A stretch of DNA of 64,000 bases from JABDKJ01 sp964609215 (GCA_964609215.1 CAZSQZ010000001.1:372001-436000); one strand, 5' to 3'. Shown: positions 1 through 9,503, numbered from the stretch's first letter. Numbers and translations are program-made. The notes: generated by a model not told the origin, from the letters alone.

Positions 1-495
1 CTTTCCGTTCCAGAAAACGAAATCGCTTTTTCTTTTCCCGATCTAGCTGGCGAAACCGTTAGTCTGTCAGATGAAAGGTTCAAGGGAAAGGCAATCATTA
101 TTCAGGTTCTTGGAAGTTGGTGTCCGAACTGCATGGATGAGTCAAGGTTGTTTCAAGAAACGTATGCAAAACACAATAAAGATGGTTTGGAAATAATCGG
201 TCTTTGCTTTGAGGCTTCCAAAGATTTTAATGTTGCTCGAGAAAGGGTTAAAAAATTCCAGAATAATCTGGGTATTGAATACCCTTTGTTAATTGCCGGT
301 GTTGCTAGTAAGTCTAAGGCTACGGAAACGCTTGGTTTTCTGGATAAGATTCGTTCTTTCCCCACCTCTGTTTATATAGACAAAGAAGGTAGGGTTTTAC
401 AAATTCACACAGGTTTTTACGGTCCAGGAACGGGTGATTATTATGAGCAACACGTAGAAGAATTTAATGAGCTAATTTCCCAGCTTATCAACTAG
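1..495 (+). CDS. TlpA/ResA-like thioredoxin-fold protein, C-terminal part (5' end outside window)
   Basis: The reading frame is open from the first base, so the gene starts upstream of the window; the first ATG at 133 is internal. The visible part is a redoxin domain with the active-site motif WCPNC (Cys codons at about 121 and 130), preceded by an FPDLAGETVSLSD-type strand typical of TlpA/ResA/AhpC-TSA proteins. After it come the SFPTSVYIDKEGRV strand with the cis-proline region and a terminal helix. The family acts as envelope thiol-disulfide oxidoreductases; the N-terminal anchor cannot be seen here. It converges on the peptidase gene, the two stops overlapping by a few bases. Confidence 0.85.
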   Translation, partial: LSVPENEIAFSFPDLAGETVSLSDERFKGKAIIIQVLGSWCPNCMDESRLFQETYAKHNKDGLEIIGLCFEASKDFNVARERVKKFQNNLGIEYPLLIAGVASKSKATETLGFLDKIRSFPTSVYIDKEGRVLQIHTGFYGPGTGDYYEQHVEEFNELISQLIN

Positions 496-2018
496 TCTAG
501 CTTAAGTCGCTTATCCTTGTTCGCTATCTCCCAAGCAGTATAGAAAACTAGCCTAGCGGTGTTCTCCAGTTTATCATACATGATTTTTTCTGGTGTGTCA
601 GTCGGTTTGTGATAATCTTCGTGAACTCCTGAAAAATAGAATATTACTGGAATATCGTTTTTCGCAAAATTATAATGATCTGACCTATAATAGAATTTGT
701 TTGGATCATCCTCCGCATTAAAGGTATAATCCAACTCCATATCACAACAAGATTTATTTGTTGCCTCACTTAACTCGTGCAGCTCCGTTGAAAGCCTGTC
801 CGACCCTATTATATAAACGTAATTATTGTTTCCTTCATGAGCCGCGTCTGATCTTCCAATCATATCAATATTCAAATCCACTACCGTATTCTCTAGTGGA
901 AATACAGGATTGTCTGTATAGTATTTCGACCCTAAAAGCCCTTTTTCTTCTCCTGAAACGGTCATTACTAGAACACTTCTTCTTGGGCCATTACCATCAT
1001 CTCTTGCCTTTGCAAACCCTTCCGCTATTTCTAATGCCGCCACAGTTCCTGAGCCATCATCATCAGCCCCATTATTAATCTCTCCATCTGTAATACCAAT
1101 ATGGTCATAATGCGCGGTTATAACAACCAACTCATCCTTTAGGTCTGTTCCTGGTATATAACCCAATACATTTGAGCTAACTACTTTATTGCTATTGCGC
1201 TCAAATCGTAGATTTATTTTGCCCATATTCTTTGTCATTGGACCTTTTTTAAATGCCTTTTTTCGGAATTTTAATAGTTTCTTGTCTCCTTCTAATAAAG
1301 CAATTCCCATTTCATATGAACAATAAAATACTGGTACAACTTCCTCATTAGGCTGGTCCGAACTCTCATCAAGAGACATAGACTTTCTTCCAAAAAATTT
1401 CTTTATTCGTTGAATATTCTTTTTAAAGTCCTTATTCGCATATATAATCCCTTTCACGCCCAGTCCCGTTAAATAATCTACTTTCTTTTGCGTTCTGGTA
1501 GACCATTCACTCAATCTTTTCTCTCCTGTTATTCTAGAAACTCCTGCCTTGTTTGTCGGTTCATCATCATAAATAAAAACCACTTTTCCCTTAACCTCTT
1601 CCTCCTTTATTTCATCATAGTTTTGGTCACTTATCCCATAACCACCAAAAAACAGGTCATACTCGAAATTACCATCAGGGCCTCCTGGGTAATAATAGAA
1701 GTCTTTCAGAAACTCAAATTGTTTCTGCCCATAGGAAACAAAAACTTTTGAGGGGTCTTTTACGGTTAGATTAAATTCTTGGATATATTTTCCATCATGC
1801 GCTTGAATACCAATCTCCTTGAAATGATCTATTATATACTTTTCAGCTTTCTTCTGTCCCTTTGTTCCCGTTTCTCTACCCTCAAATTCATCTGAAGCTA
1901 AAACTTCTAAATGGGTTCTCAGTTCCTCCGCTGTAATCGTTTTCGCATAATCCTCTTTATTCTGACCAAATCCATAAAACACAGTCATTAAAAACCCTAA
2001 ACCAAAAATGTATTTCAT
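492..2018 (-). CDS. Secreted M28-family metallopeptidase
   Basis: Zinc aminopeptidase-type enzyme of about 508 residues with an N-terminal signal peptide (MKYIFGLGFLMTVFYGFGQ). Metal-binding motifs occur in family order: HYDH, NNGADDDGSG, SGEEKGLLGS, a DMIG aspartate, and a C-terminal His in SGVHEDYHKPTDT. A PA-like insert lies between the N-terminal domain and the catalytic core, as in many Bacteroidota M28 proteins. The ATG at 2018 is preferred over the upstream TTG at 2027: it gives a clean signal peptide, has an AAGGA-like sequence upstream and does not overlap rpiB, whose stop lies 2 bp away. The two genes are probably cotranscribed. The peptide substrate is unknown. Confidence 0.9.
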   Translation of the reverse strand: MKYIFGLGFLMTVFYGFGQNKEDYAKTITAEELRTHLEVLASDEFEGRETGTKGQKKAEKYIIDHFKEIGIQAHDGKYIQEFNLTVKDPSKVFVSYGQKQFEFLKDFYYYPGGPDGNFEYDLFFGGYGISDQNYDEIKEEEVKGKVVFIYDDEPTNKAGVSRITGEKRLSEWSTRTQKKVDYLTGLGVKGIIYANKDFKKNIQRIKKFFGRKSMSLDESSDQPNEEVVPVFYCSYEMGIALLEGDKKLLKFRKKAFKKGPMTKNMGKINLRFERNSNKVVSSNVLGYIPGTDLKDELVVITAHYDHIGITDGEINNGADDDGSGTVAALEIAEGFAKARDDGNGPRRSVLVMTVSGEEKGLLGSKYYTDNPVFPLENTVVDLNIDMIGRSDAAHEGNNNYVYIIGSDRLSTELHELSEATNKSCCDMELDYTFNAEDDPNKFYYRSDHYNFAKNDIPVIFYFSGVHEDYHKPTDTPEKIMYDKLENTARLVFYTAWEIANKDKRLKLD

Positions 2019-2020
2019 AT

Positions 2021-2461
2021 TTAACAAATCCTTATTTTCTCAACTCTTCTTTGATGTCTACCTCCCTCAAAATTCGCTCCAAAAAAGGCAGTTATAATAT
2101 TTTTACCTTCTACCATATCTATAAATCTAGCAGGTAAACAAATTATATTGGCATTGTTGTGTTCTCTTGCGAGTTTAGCTACTTCAGAATTCCAAGCAAT
2201 TGCCGCTCTTATTCCTTCATGTTTATTTGCGGTCATACAAACGCCATTTGCGCTACCACAAATTAGAATTCCCAAGTTGTTTTCATTTTCTTCCACAGCG
2301 CTGGCTACTTCATGAGCATATTCCGGATAATCTGTACTTTCCTTTGAATAGGTCCCTTTGTCAATAAGGTTTATTTCCATCTCCAGTAGAAACTCCTTTA
2401 AGGATTCTTTAAAATCAAATCCTGCATGATCGCTTCCAATAAATACATTATTCTTTTCCAT
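2021..2461 (-). CDS. rpiB: Ribose-5-phosphate isomerase B
   Basis: RpiB/LacAB sugar isomerase of about 146 residues, the usual family size. It interconverts ribose 5-phosphate and ribulose 5-phosphate in the non-oxidative pentose phosphate pathway in the cytoplasm. Diagnostic motifs are the N-terminal GSDHAGFDFKE, the catalytic-Cys region ICGSANGVCMTANK, GIRAAIAW, REHNNANIICLPARF, and the C-terminal EGGRHQRRVEKI. The ATG at 2461 is chosen over a TTG at 2470 because the protein begins at the family-typical position a few residues before IGSDHAG. It is followed directly by the secreted peptidase gene. Confidence 0.96.
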   Translation of the reverse strand: MEKNNVFIGSDHAGFDFKESLKEFLLEMEINLIDKGTYSKESTDYPEYAHEVASAVEENENNLGILICGSANGVCMTANKHEGIRAAIAWNSEVAKLAREHNNANIICLPARFIDMVEGKNIITAFFGANFEGGRHQRRVEKIRIC

Positions 2462-2927
2462 AAAGCCCAAGCATCTTATTCACAACAATAACCAACAGAT
2501 TTTATAATCACTTGTAAAACAACATTTTACTTTCTCATTTTATTCATACCAAATTAGTTAAGTATGTATAAAAAAAATGAAAAATACTTTTCTATTATTT
2601 ACTCTTTTAACAAAATAAATCCAGCTAGTAATTCATTATTAATTATGAGTGATTGAAGTAATTATTTATCTCCCATCTTACTCACATTAATTTTAACAAT
2701 ATAGAAAATAAATAAAATCTAAAAATATTAAATGATGCGTTATAAACAGTATTTTTAATAACTCTTGGAAAGCTTGTTAAACAAGCGTTCAAGATTTTTA
2801 TAATTGTTTATCATTTGTGCATAATAATTGATAAGTATAATTATCAAAATATAAGTTATGATTTTTTTCAGTCTATGAACACACTAATAATAATTACAAT
2901 TATTTTTATATAAAATATTCTATTATA
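2462..2927. promoter_or_regulatory. AT-rich divergent intergenic region with two inverted repeats
   Basis: This 466-bp gap separates rpiB (minus) from the MORN-repeat/two-component operon (plus) and holds no convincing ORF. It contains two short inverted repeats: GCTTGTT-A-AACAAGC at 2772-2786, and TTGATAA with TTATCAA around a 6-bp spacer at 2828-2847. Both lie 80-160 bp upstream of the 2928 gene, a plausible operator position. No perfect TAnnTTTG promoter box was found, so the promoter positions are unassigned. Confidence 0.4.
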
Positions 2928-4463
2928 ATGTTTATTAAACCTCTCCATAATTTAACTACGCTATTAAGTTTTCTTATTCTTTTTAGTTTCGCTTCGGCTC
3001 AGGAAATAGATCCCAATGGATATAATAAGTTCTATTATCCCAATGGAAAAATTTCTAGTGAAGGTCAAATGAAAAATTCCAAACCAGAGGGGTATTGGAA
3101 AACGTATTACAAAACCGGAAATATAAAAACGGAAGGAAATAGATTAAATTTTGAATTAGACAGTGTATGGAAATTTTATAATTCTGAAGGAAGTTTAACA
3201 GATGAGATAAATTATAAACGTGGTAAAAAAGAAGGACCACATGTTTATTATTTAGACAGTCTAAAAATTAAAACAGAATTTTTTGTTCAGGGAATAAAAC
3301 AAGGTTTAGCAGAATATTATTTTCCGTCAGGAAAAGTTCAAAAGCTTGTTCCTTTTGAGGAAGGCATTGAAAATGGGAAGGGAAGAGAATTTGCTAAGGA
3401 TGGTAGAATAATAACCCTTCAAACATATAAAGATGGTTTTTTGCGAAAATCAGTAAAACTCAATAGAAGAGATAAATTGGGTAGAAAGCAGGGATTATGG
3501 CAAGAATATTATGCAGATGGAATATTAAAAATGGAAGGGGTATATGTGGATGACCTAAGAAATGGCTTGTTTAAATATTATGATAAAACGGGAAATCTGG
3601 AGGAAATAGTTAAGTATGATCAGGATAAAATTGATGAGGAAGCAGAAGAAACCATTGTTTTAGATATTAAAAATGAATATTCAAGTACGGGTAAGGTAAT
3701 TTCTTCTGGCGGTTATCAAGATGGGAAAAAGCATGGAACGCATAGAAATTACGATGAGAATGGAAATGTAACTTCTGGAACGATATATAAGTTTGGAAGC
3801 AAAACAGCAGAAGGTCTGGTAGATAGAAATGGAACTTTTCAGGGAGAATGGAAATTGTATTATCCAACTGGTGAATTACGTGCGGAAGGAGAATATAAAG
3901 ATGGAAAAAAGACAAAGCAGTGGAAATATTATCATAAGGATGGTAAGGTTGAACAGAAGGGAAAATATGTGAAGGGAAAACCACATGGAGAATGGAAATG
4001 GTATTTCAAAAATGGAAGTCTTCACAGGGAGGAATTATATAGAAAAGGAAAGGAAGATGGTATGTCTGTGGAGTATGATGAAGACGGAGAAGTAGTTACC
4101 CAAGGTGAATTTATAGATGGATTAAGAGAGGGGGAATGGTATTATAGGGTAGGAGATCATACTGAAAAAGGATCGTATACGGATGGAGAAAAAAACAGCA
4201 AATGGATTCATATTTACGATAATGGAAAAACAAATTTCAAGGGGGAATTTGTGAATGGTTTAGCCATTGGAAAACATAAATATTATCATCGTTCCGGAAA
4301 AATTAAGGAAGAAGGAAAATATAATAGCGGTTTTAAAGATGGAGACTGGAAGAGATATGATGAAGAGGGAAATGTTCTATGGGTTATTTCTTATGATAAT
4401 GGAATAGAAAGAAAAGTGGATGGAACAAAGATAAAACCTGCCTATGAGGAGTTGGAAAACTAG
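2928..4463 (+). CDS. Secreted MORN_2/YwqK-type repeat protein
   Basis: A 511-residue protein with a signal peptide (cleavage likely after FASAQ). Nearly all of the rest consists of about 18 repeats of roughly 22-24 residues with the pattern EGxWKxYYxxGxxxxEGxYxxGKxxG, characteristic of MORN_2/YwqK repeats. Such repeats form extended beta-hairpin solenoids; in Bacteroidota they often sit in surface or periplasmic proteins of unknown partner. The gene ends 3 bp before the histidine kinase gene, so it is probably the first gene of a three-gene operon and may feed envelope information to the kinase. That link is inferred from position only. The antitoxin label sometimes attached to YwqK proteins is not supported by anything here. 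Confidence 0.85.
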   Translation: MFIKPLHNLTTLLSFLILFSFASAQEIDPNGYNKFYYPNGKISSEGQMKNSKPEGYWKTYYKTGNIKTEGNRLNFELDSVWKFYNSEGSLTDEINYKRGKKEGPHVYYLDSLKIKTEFFVQGIKQGLAEYYFPSGKVQKLVPFEEGIENGKGREFAKDGRIITLQTYKDGFLRKSVKLNRRDKLGRKQGLWQEYYADGILKMEGVYVDDLRNGLFKYYDKTGNLEEIVKYDQDKIDEEAEETIVLDIKNEYSSTGKVISSGGYQDGKKHGTHRNYDENGNVTSGTIYKFGSKTAEGLVDRNGTFQGEWKLYYPTGELRAEGEYKDGKKTKQWKYYHKDGKVEQKGKYVKGKPHGEWKWYFKNGSLHREELYRKGKEDGMSVEYDEDGEVVTQGEFIDGLREGEWYYRVGDHTEKGSYTDGEKNSKWIHIYDNGKTNFKGEFVNGLAIGKHKYYHRSGKIKEEGKYNSGFKDGDWKRYDEEGNVLWVISYDNGIERKVDGTKIKPAYEELEN

Positions 4464-4466
4464 GAA

Positions 4467-6263
4467 ATGAAAAAAAACATTGAGGATATAATTATTGATC
4501 TAGATAGCCCAGCTATAATCACTGATATAGATATTGAAGAAGTTATCACCATTAATCCATCAGGAGAAACTTTAATTGGCACAAAAAACAAGGAAATTTT
4601 ACAATTTCTGGGAATATCAAAACTTGATCAAAGAGAAATAGCGGAGCAGGTTCAGCTCTATGGTTTTCATACCCAAAAAATAAAAGGATATAGGGTAGAA
4701 TACAATAAAGTTAATTCCAGTAAGAACAAGGAAAGTGTTTTAATTCGAATAAACAAAAACACGAAAGAGGGAGGGGCAGAACGAGCTTTGAATGAAAAAG
4801 TTCGTGCAGTACTTGCAGAGGAAATCAATAAGGTTCTTAAGCACGAAATTAATCAGCATAAAATCACGCAGGAGAAACTCTATCAAGCACAACTTTTTTC
4901 TAGAAGTATTATAGATAGTAGTTTGGACATGATTATTGCGGTCGATAAAAACGACAAAATCACAGAAATTAATAAAGCAGGACTTAGTCTTTTTGGATAT
5001 GATCCTGAGGAAGTTTTAGGCAAACCATCTAAGATGTTATATGCATTTAATATTGAACACGAAATTGTTCAGAATGCAATCATGAAACACGGTAACTATA
5101 GTGGCGAAATACAAAATGTGGATAAAAATGGAAATGCTTTTTCTTCACTGCTATCGGCATCCAGATTGATAAACCATAACGGCCAAATTATAGGTTCAAT
5201 GGGTGTATCCAGAGATATTTCTGAAACCAAGAAACAGGAAGAACAGATTCAAAAACAAAGTGCTAAAATCAATGCAATTTTTGATAGCAGTTCTCATATG
5301 ATTTGGTCGGTGGACAAATCTTTTAGAATAACATCATTCAATAAGAACTTCGAAACCTTCATAAAAAAGAACTTTAATTTCAAATTAAAAGAGGGAAGTA
5401 ATTTAGCCAAGGACATCAGTAAGTTTAAACAGATTTTTGAAGAAAGATTACGACCGGAATACAAAAAAGCCTTTAAAGAAAACAAACAGGTTTTTGAAAT
5501 TCATTTAGAATCAAAAAAAGGAAAAAAGGAATGGATAGAAATTTTCCTATCGCCAATTTTCTCTGAAAATGGAAGGGTAATAGAAGTCTCTGGTATTGGA
5601 AATTCTATTTCTGACAAGAAAGAAGCGGAAGAACAGATTATAGAGTCCTTAAAAGAAAAAGAGGTTTTATTGCAGGAGGTGCATCATAGAGTCAAAAATA
5701 ACCTGCAGGTTATTTCCAGTATATTGAATCTGCAATCTTCTTATGTGAAAGACAAGAACTCCCTAAATATATTAAGGGAAAGCCAGAATAGAATAAAGAG
5801 TATGAGTTTTATTCATGAAAGCCTTTACCAAACCAAAGATTTTAATAGAGTAGACTTTGAGGATTATATTACTGGATTAACAAAAAACCTACTGTATTCT
5901 TATAGCATGTTATCAGACCAGATAGCCTTAGACTTAAGGGTTGAAAAAGTTTACTTATCTTTAGACCAAGCTATTCCTTGCGGTCTTATAGTAAACGAAC
6001 TGGTTTCGAACGCTATGAAATATGCGTTTCCTGGGGAAATAGATGGAACTATATCTTTAAGGGTTAAGGAAAAGGGACAACAAGTGCTTATGGAAATTGC
6101 TGATGATGGAGTGGGTTTTCCTAAAGGCTTTGAGATAGAAAAAAGCGACTCGCTTGGCTTGCAATTGGTATATACACTTACTGAACAATTGGATGGGGAA
6201 ATCAAAATTTCCTCAAAAAAGGGAACCAAATATTTAATTAAATTTGAGAAATTAAAATCTTAG
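4467..6263 (+). CDS. PAS-domain sensor histidine kinase, HisKA_2 type
   Basis: A cytoplasmic kinase of 598 residues with no obvious membrane segment. Residues 1-130 are unassigned. A first PAS domain spans about 145-260 (SSLDMIIAVDKNDKITEIN ... LFGYDPEEVLGK) and a second about 270-390. The HisKA_2 dimerisation/phosphoacceptor segment follows, with HHRVKNNLQ at residues 406-414 (His406/407). The HATPase domain shows the N-box NELVSNAMKYAF and a G1 box DDGVGFPKGF. Bacteroidota kinases of this type commonly act with REC-LytTR regulators, and such a regulator follows 3 bp downstream. The ligand is unknown; a soluble cytoplasmic signal is likely. Confidence 0.9.
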   Translation: MKKNIEDIIIDLDSPAIITDIDIEEVITINPSGETLIGTKNKEILQFLGISKLDQREIAEQVQLYGFHTQKIKGYRVEYNKVNSSKNKESVLIRINKNTKEGGAERALNEKVRAVLAEEINKVLKHEINQHKITQEKLYQAQLFSRSIIDSSLDMIIAVDKNDKITEINKAGLSLFGYDPEEVLGKPSKMLYAFNIEHEIVQNAIMKHGNYSGEIQNVDKNGNAFSSLLSASRLINHNGQIIGSMGVSRDISETKKQEEQIQKQSAKINAIFDSSSHMIWSVDKSFRITSFNKNFETFIKKNFNFKLKEGSNLAKDISKFKQIFEERLRPEYKKAFKENKQVFEIHLESKKGKKEWIEIFLSPIFSENGRVIEVSGIGNSISDKKEAEEQIIESLKEKEVLLQEVHHRVKNNLQVISSILNLQSSYVKDKNSLNILRESQNRIKSMSFIHESLYQTKDFNRVDFEDYITGLTKNLLYSYSMLSDQIALDLRVEKVYLSLDQAIPCGLIVNELVSNAMKYAFPGEIDGTISLRVKEKGQQVLMEIADDGVGFPKGFEIEKSDSLGLQLVYTLTEQLDGEIKISSKKGTKYLIKFEKLKS

Positions 6264-6266
6264 TAT

Positions 6267-7019
6267 ATGTCCAAGACAAACGTCCTAGTGGTTGAAGATG
6301 AGAGCATTGTATCAAAAGATATTCAGCACAGTTTAAAGAAGTTAGGCTATAATGTTGTGGGTTCTGCCGATACTGGTGAAAAGGCTATTGATTTAGCCGT
6401 TGACCTTGAACCAGATGTTGTTTTAATGGACATTATGCTAAAGGGAGACATTAACGGAATTGAGGCAGCGCAAAACATTAAGAGAAAGGTAAGCATTCCA
6501 GTTATATACCTCACTGCTTATGCCGATGAAGGAACACTATCTAGAGCGAAAGTTACAGAGCCTTATGGATATATTATTAAGCCGTTTAAAGAAATAGATA
6601 TTCATACATCTATTGAAATGGCTATCTATAAACACAACAAGGAAAAGGAAATTAGAAACGAGAGAGACCTTCTTTACAACATTGTGGAAGGAAGGGAAGA
6701 TAAAGACATCGTTTTTGTAAAATCCAATTCAAGACTTGTAAAGGTGAAGACAGAGGACATTTATTTTGTTGAAGCACTGAAGGACTATGTTGTTATCAAT
6801 ACGTTTACCGCTAGGTACACCATTCATTCAACAATGAAGGATATCGAACGCAAGTTACCGCATGATCAGTTTTTAAGGGTGCACAGATCCTTTATCATAA
6901 GACTGGATAAAATTGCTGCAATCGAACAGCCTAACATCATTTTAGAAAATGATAAGAAGGTAATTCCAATTGGAGGATCTTACAAAGATGTTTTACAAAG
7001 CAGAATAAATTTAGTCTAG
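6267..7019 (+). CDS. LytTR-family response regulator
   Basis: A 250-residue regulator. The N-terminal REC domain has the acidic pocket VVEDE, the phosphoacceptor Asp55 in VVLMDIML, a conserved Thr/Ala region in IYLTAYAD, and the switch Lys in YIIKPF. The C-terminal LytTR DNA-binding domain (about 150-250) contains DIYFVEALKDYVVINT and FLRVHRSFIIRLDKI. Its position 3 bp after the HisKA_2 kinase makes it the cognate output protein. LytTR proteins bind direct repeats upstream of targets; none could be identified here. Stop at 7017-7019, immediately before a 15-bp palindrome (7019-7033). Confidence 0.93.
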   Translation: MSKTNVLVVEDESIVSKDIQHSLKKLGYNVVGSADTGEKAIDLAVDLEPDVVLMDIMLKGDINGIEAAQNIKRKVSIPVIYLTAYADEGTLSRAKVTEPYGYIIKPFKEIDIHTSIEMAIYKHNKEKEIRNERDLLYNIVEGREDKDIVFVKSNSRLVKVKTEDIYFVEALKDYVVINTFTARYTIHSTMKDIERKLPHDQFLRVHRSFIIRLDKIAAIEQPNIILENDKKVIPIGGSYKDVLQSRINLV

Positions 7020-7074
7020 CGTAAAATTTACGCGCCCACAGATTCAAAAGAAATTACTAGTTTTTCTTGATAAG

Positions 7075-7977
7075 CTATCTTAGCTCAAATTCTGTTGTGC
7101 CAATTTTTGCGTCCTCATCATAAATTTCAACCTTGTAAAGCCCAGTCGCCATCGCGTTTGAAACATCATAGAAGACGCAGAATCCCTCAATGGTTTGGTT
7201 TTGATAGTTGACCTCTCTTTTAGCACTGTACTTCCCTGAAACGCCATTAAAATTGAATGTTGCATTTGGATTTGACGGATTGTTTAATACAGAACCCTCG
7301 GGACTAATTATTCGAACATAAATATTCTTAAGACCCGCTTTCGCTATTCTGTTTTCGTAAAGCGTACAACAGGTTTTAATTTTTTCAACACGACTCGCCT
7401 TGCTGGTTTCCACTTGGTTTCCGTTATTTCTCAAACGGATAGGAACAGAATTTAAATTAAGTGTTTGTAGCACAGAACCCTCCTTGATTACCTTGTCTTT
7501 ATTCTGAACATCTTGTTGGAGTTTGTTCTTTTCGGAGGAAACTGTTTTTAACTCAGAACTAATTTTTGCCTTTTCAGAGGCTAACTCCATATTAGAACGT
7601 TGCAAAGAATCTATTTCTACCAAATATCCCTTCATAATACCCCTTAAGGTGTTATTCTCCTTTTTCCATTTTGCAATTTCATATCTAAGCTTTTTATCAT
7701 CAGCCTTAAACTTATCAATGTCAGCAATTAAGGAATCTATTTTAGCCATTTCCAAAAGAATGCTTTCGTTCAGTTCTTGATTCTCCGTTTCTGCTTCCAA
7801 GTACTGATTTTTCATTTCGATAAGGCTTTGACGAATACTTTCTTTTTCATCACTAAGAGCAACAATCTCCGTTTCTTGAGATTTTATCTCTCCCTTATCT
7901 CTGAAGACATTCCAGCCTAAAATCAACACCAAAACCAGCAATACACCAATAATAATTTGATACGTTCTTGTAGTCAT
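7075..7977 (-). CDS. Membrane-anchored coiled-coil protein
   Basis: About 300 residues. An N-terminal transmembrane anchor (TYQIIIGVLLVLVLILGWNVF) is followed by a long heptad-rich coiled coil to about residue 180, rich in E, K, Q and L with periodic hydrophobics. The C-terminal globular domain (about 190-300) has several beta strands (KNIYVRIISPEGSVL, ATFNFNGVSGKYSAKREVNY). The ATG at 7977 is chosen over a TTG at 8001 because it puts the membrane anchor at the very N-terminus. Bacteroidota genomes often carry such proteins without assigned function. I do not recognise the family. It converges with the LytTR gene. Confidence 0.75.
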   Translation of the reverse strand: MTTRTYQIIIGVLLVLVLILGWNVFRDKGEIKSQETEIVALSDEKESIRQSLIEMKNQYLEAETENQELNESILLEMAKIDSLIADIDKFKADDKKLRYEIAKWKKENNTLRGIMKGYLVEIDSLQRSNMELASEKAKISSELKTVSSEKNKLQQDVQNKDKVIKEGSVLQTLNLNSVPIRLRNNGNQVETSKASRVEKIKTCCTLYENRIAKAGLKNIYVRIISPEGSVLNNPSNPNATFNFNGVSGKYSAKREVNYQNQTIEGFCVFYDVSNAMATGLYKVEIYDEDAKIGTTEFELR

Positions 7978-8066
7978 AATTCTCTTAGATGATTCAAACA
8001 AAAATAAGAATAGTAATTAAATGCCTAATTAAGTTTGCTAACGCTCGCTAACAAAAGATATTTTAT

Positions 8067-9503
8067 TTAATGTTGAATGCAAACGTTCTTGGGTTCGGTA
8101 AAAAACCTTAGTGCTTCAAAGCCACCTTCCCTGCCTACACCGGAACTTTTTACACCACCGAAAGGTGTTCGTAAATCCCTGTTCAACCAAGTGTTTACCC
8201 ACACAATTCCCGCATGAATTTTTCGAGACATTCGGGAGACTCTGCTTAGGTTTTGAGTCCATATGGTACATGACAAACCGTAGTCTGTAGAATTAGCATA
8301 CTTTAACACTTCTTCTTCCGTTTCAAAAGGCATAATGGTAACCACAGGCCCAAAAATCTCCTCTTGATTTGTTCTGCAATCATAAGCCAAGCCCTCAATA
8401 ATGGTCGGTGAAATATACCAACCTTCTTCATGGTCTTTTGGTGAAACGCTTGAGCCTCCTGTCAAAATTTTTCCTCCTTCTTCCTTTGCCAAATCAATAT
8501 ACGAGAGCACTTTTTTATAATGCGCTTCAGAAACAAGAGCACCAACTTTTGTGTCTGCAGCTTTTGGAGGACCAACCTTTAGTTCGCTCACTTTAGCCAC
8601 AAAATCATTTTTAAACTGCTCGTAAAGAGAAGACTCAATAAATATTCTAGAACCACAGAGACAAATTTGTCCCTGATTAGCAAAAGAGGAACGAACGGTC
8701 GTAGAAAGCATTTTGTCATAGTCACAGTCTGCGAAAATAATGTTCGGATTTTTACCGCCCATTTCTAAGGACAACTTCTTGAACATAGGGGCGGCAACAG
8801 ATGCTATCTCCTTTCCAACTTTTGTGCTGCCTGTAAAAGAAATGGCTTTAATGCCTGGGTGTTTTGTAATTTCTGCACCTACTTTTTGCCCATAACCGTG
8901 AATAATATTTAAAACACCATTGGGCAGACCAGCATCAACACATATTTTGGACAACAAGAAGGCGCTCATTGGAGTAACTTCTGAGGGTTTTGCTATTACT
9001 GTGTTTCCAGCAGCAATGGCTGGCGCAATTTTCCATGTAAAGAGATAAATGGGTAGATTCCAAGGAGAAATAGTTCCAACAACACCCAAAGCTTGTCTAA
9101 GTGTATAATTGATAGAATCGTGAGCTTCATGAGCAGCAGTGGAAAACTGTGTAATGGCCTGTGAGAAAAAACGAAAATTACTGGCCGCTCTGGGTATATC
9201 CACAGCTTTTGCTAACCAAACTGGTTTGCCGTTATCTAAGGACTCCGCTTCAGCTAAGGCATCCGTGTTTTCTTCTATCAAATCAGCAATTCTTGCCATG
9301 ATTCTTGCTCTTTCATTGATAGGGGTTAAGGACCAACTTTCAAAGGCATTGTCTGCTGCAGAAAAAGCCAAATCAACATCTGAAAGATCGGAATCAGGAG
9401 CTTGAGCATAAACCTTTCCCACAGAAGGATCAAAAACATCTAGGGTTGAACCGGATGATGAAGGGATTAATTTTCCGTCAATATAATTTTGAATGCTTTT
9501 CAT
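8067..9503 (-). CDS. 2-aminomuconate/2-hydroxymuconate semialdehyde dehydrogenase-like ALDH
   Basis: NAD-dependent aldehyde dehydrogenase of 478 residues. Family motifs: the cofactor region TISPWNLPIYLFTWKIAPAIAAGNTVIAKPSE, the Rossmann motif FTGSTKVG, the general-base Glu in LEMGGKNP, the catalytic Cys in NQGQICLCGS, and EEIFGPVV. In a kynurenine operon the expected reaction is oxidation of 2-aminomuconate 6-semialdehyde to 2-aminomuconate. The substrate is inferred from context, because the ALDH fold alone does not fix it. The start ATG overlaps the RidA stop by 4 bp (ATGA), indicating translational coupling. Last gene of the operon. Confidence 0.88.
   Translation of the reverse strand: MKSIQNYIDGKLIPSSSGSTLDVFDPSVGKVYAQAPDSDLSDVDLAFSAADNAFESWSLTPINERARIMARIADLIEENTDALAEAESLDNGKPVWLAKAVDIPRAASNFRFFSQAITQFSTAAHEAHDSINYTLRQALGVVGTISPWNLPIYLFTWKIAPAIAAGNTVIAKPSEVTPMSAFLLSKICVDAGLPNGVLNIIHGYGQKVGAEITKHPGIKAISFTGSTKVGKEIASVAAPMFKKLSLEMGGKNPNIIFADCDYDKMLSTTVRSSFANQGQICLCGSRIFIESSLYEQFKNDFVAKVSELKVGPPKAADTKVGALVSEAHYKKVLSYIDLAKEEGGKILTGGSSVSPKDHEEGWYISPTIIEGLAYDCRTNQEEIFGPVVTIMPFETEEEVLKYANSTDYGLSCTIWTQNLSRVSRMSRKIHAGIVWVNTWLNRDLRTPFGGVKSSGVGREGGFEALRFFTEPKNVCIQH

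Noticed and set aside
2928..4463. YwqK-type protein as an antitoxin
   Set aside because: The label rests on database naming; there is no toxin gene adjacent, and the protein is exported and linked to a two-component system.
7019..7033. GCGTAAA-A-TTTACGC palindrome after the LytTR gene, first considered as a terminator
   Set aside because: The stem is AT-rich and no T run follows on either strand; too weak to call.
8040..8056. GCTAAC repeated after the ALDH stop
   Set aside because: Only two 6-bp direct copies 4 bp apart; not enough to call a binding site or a mobile repeat.
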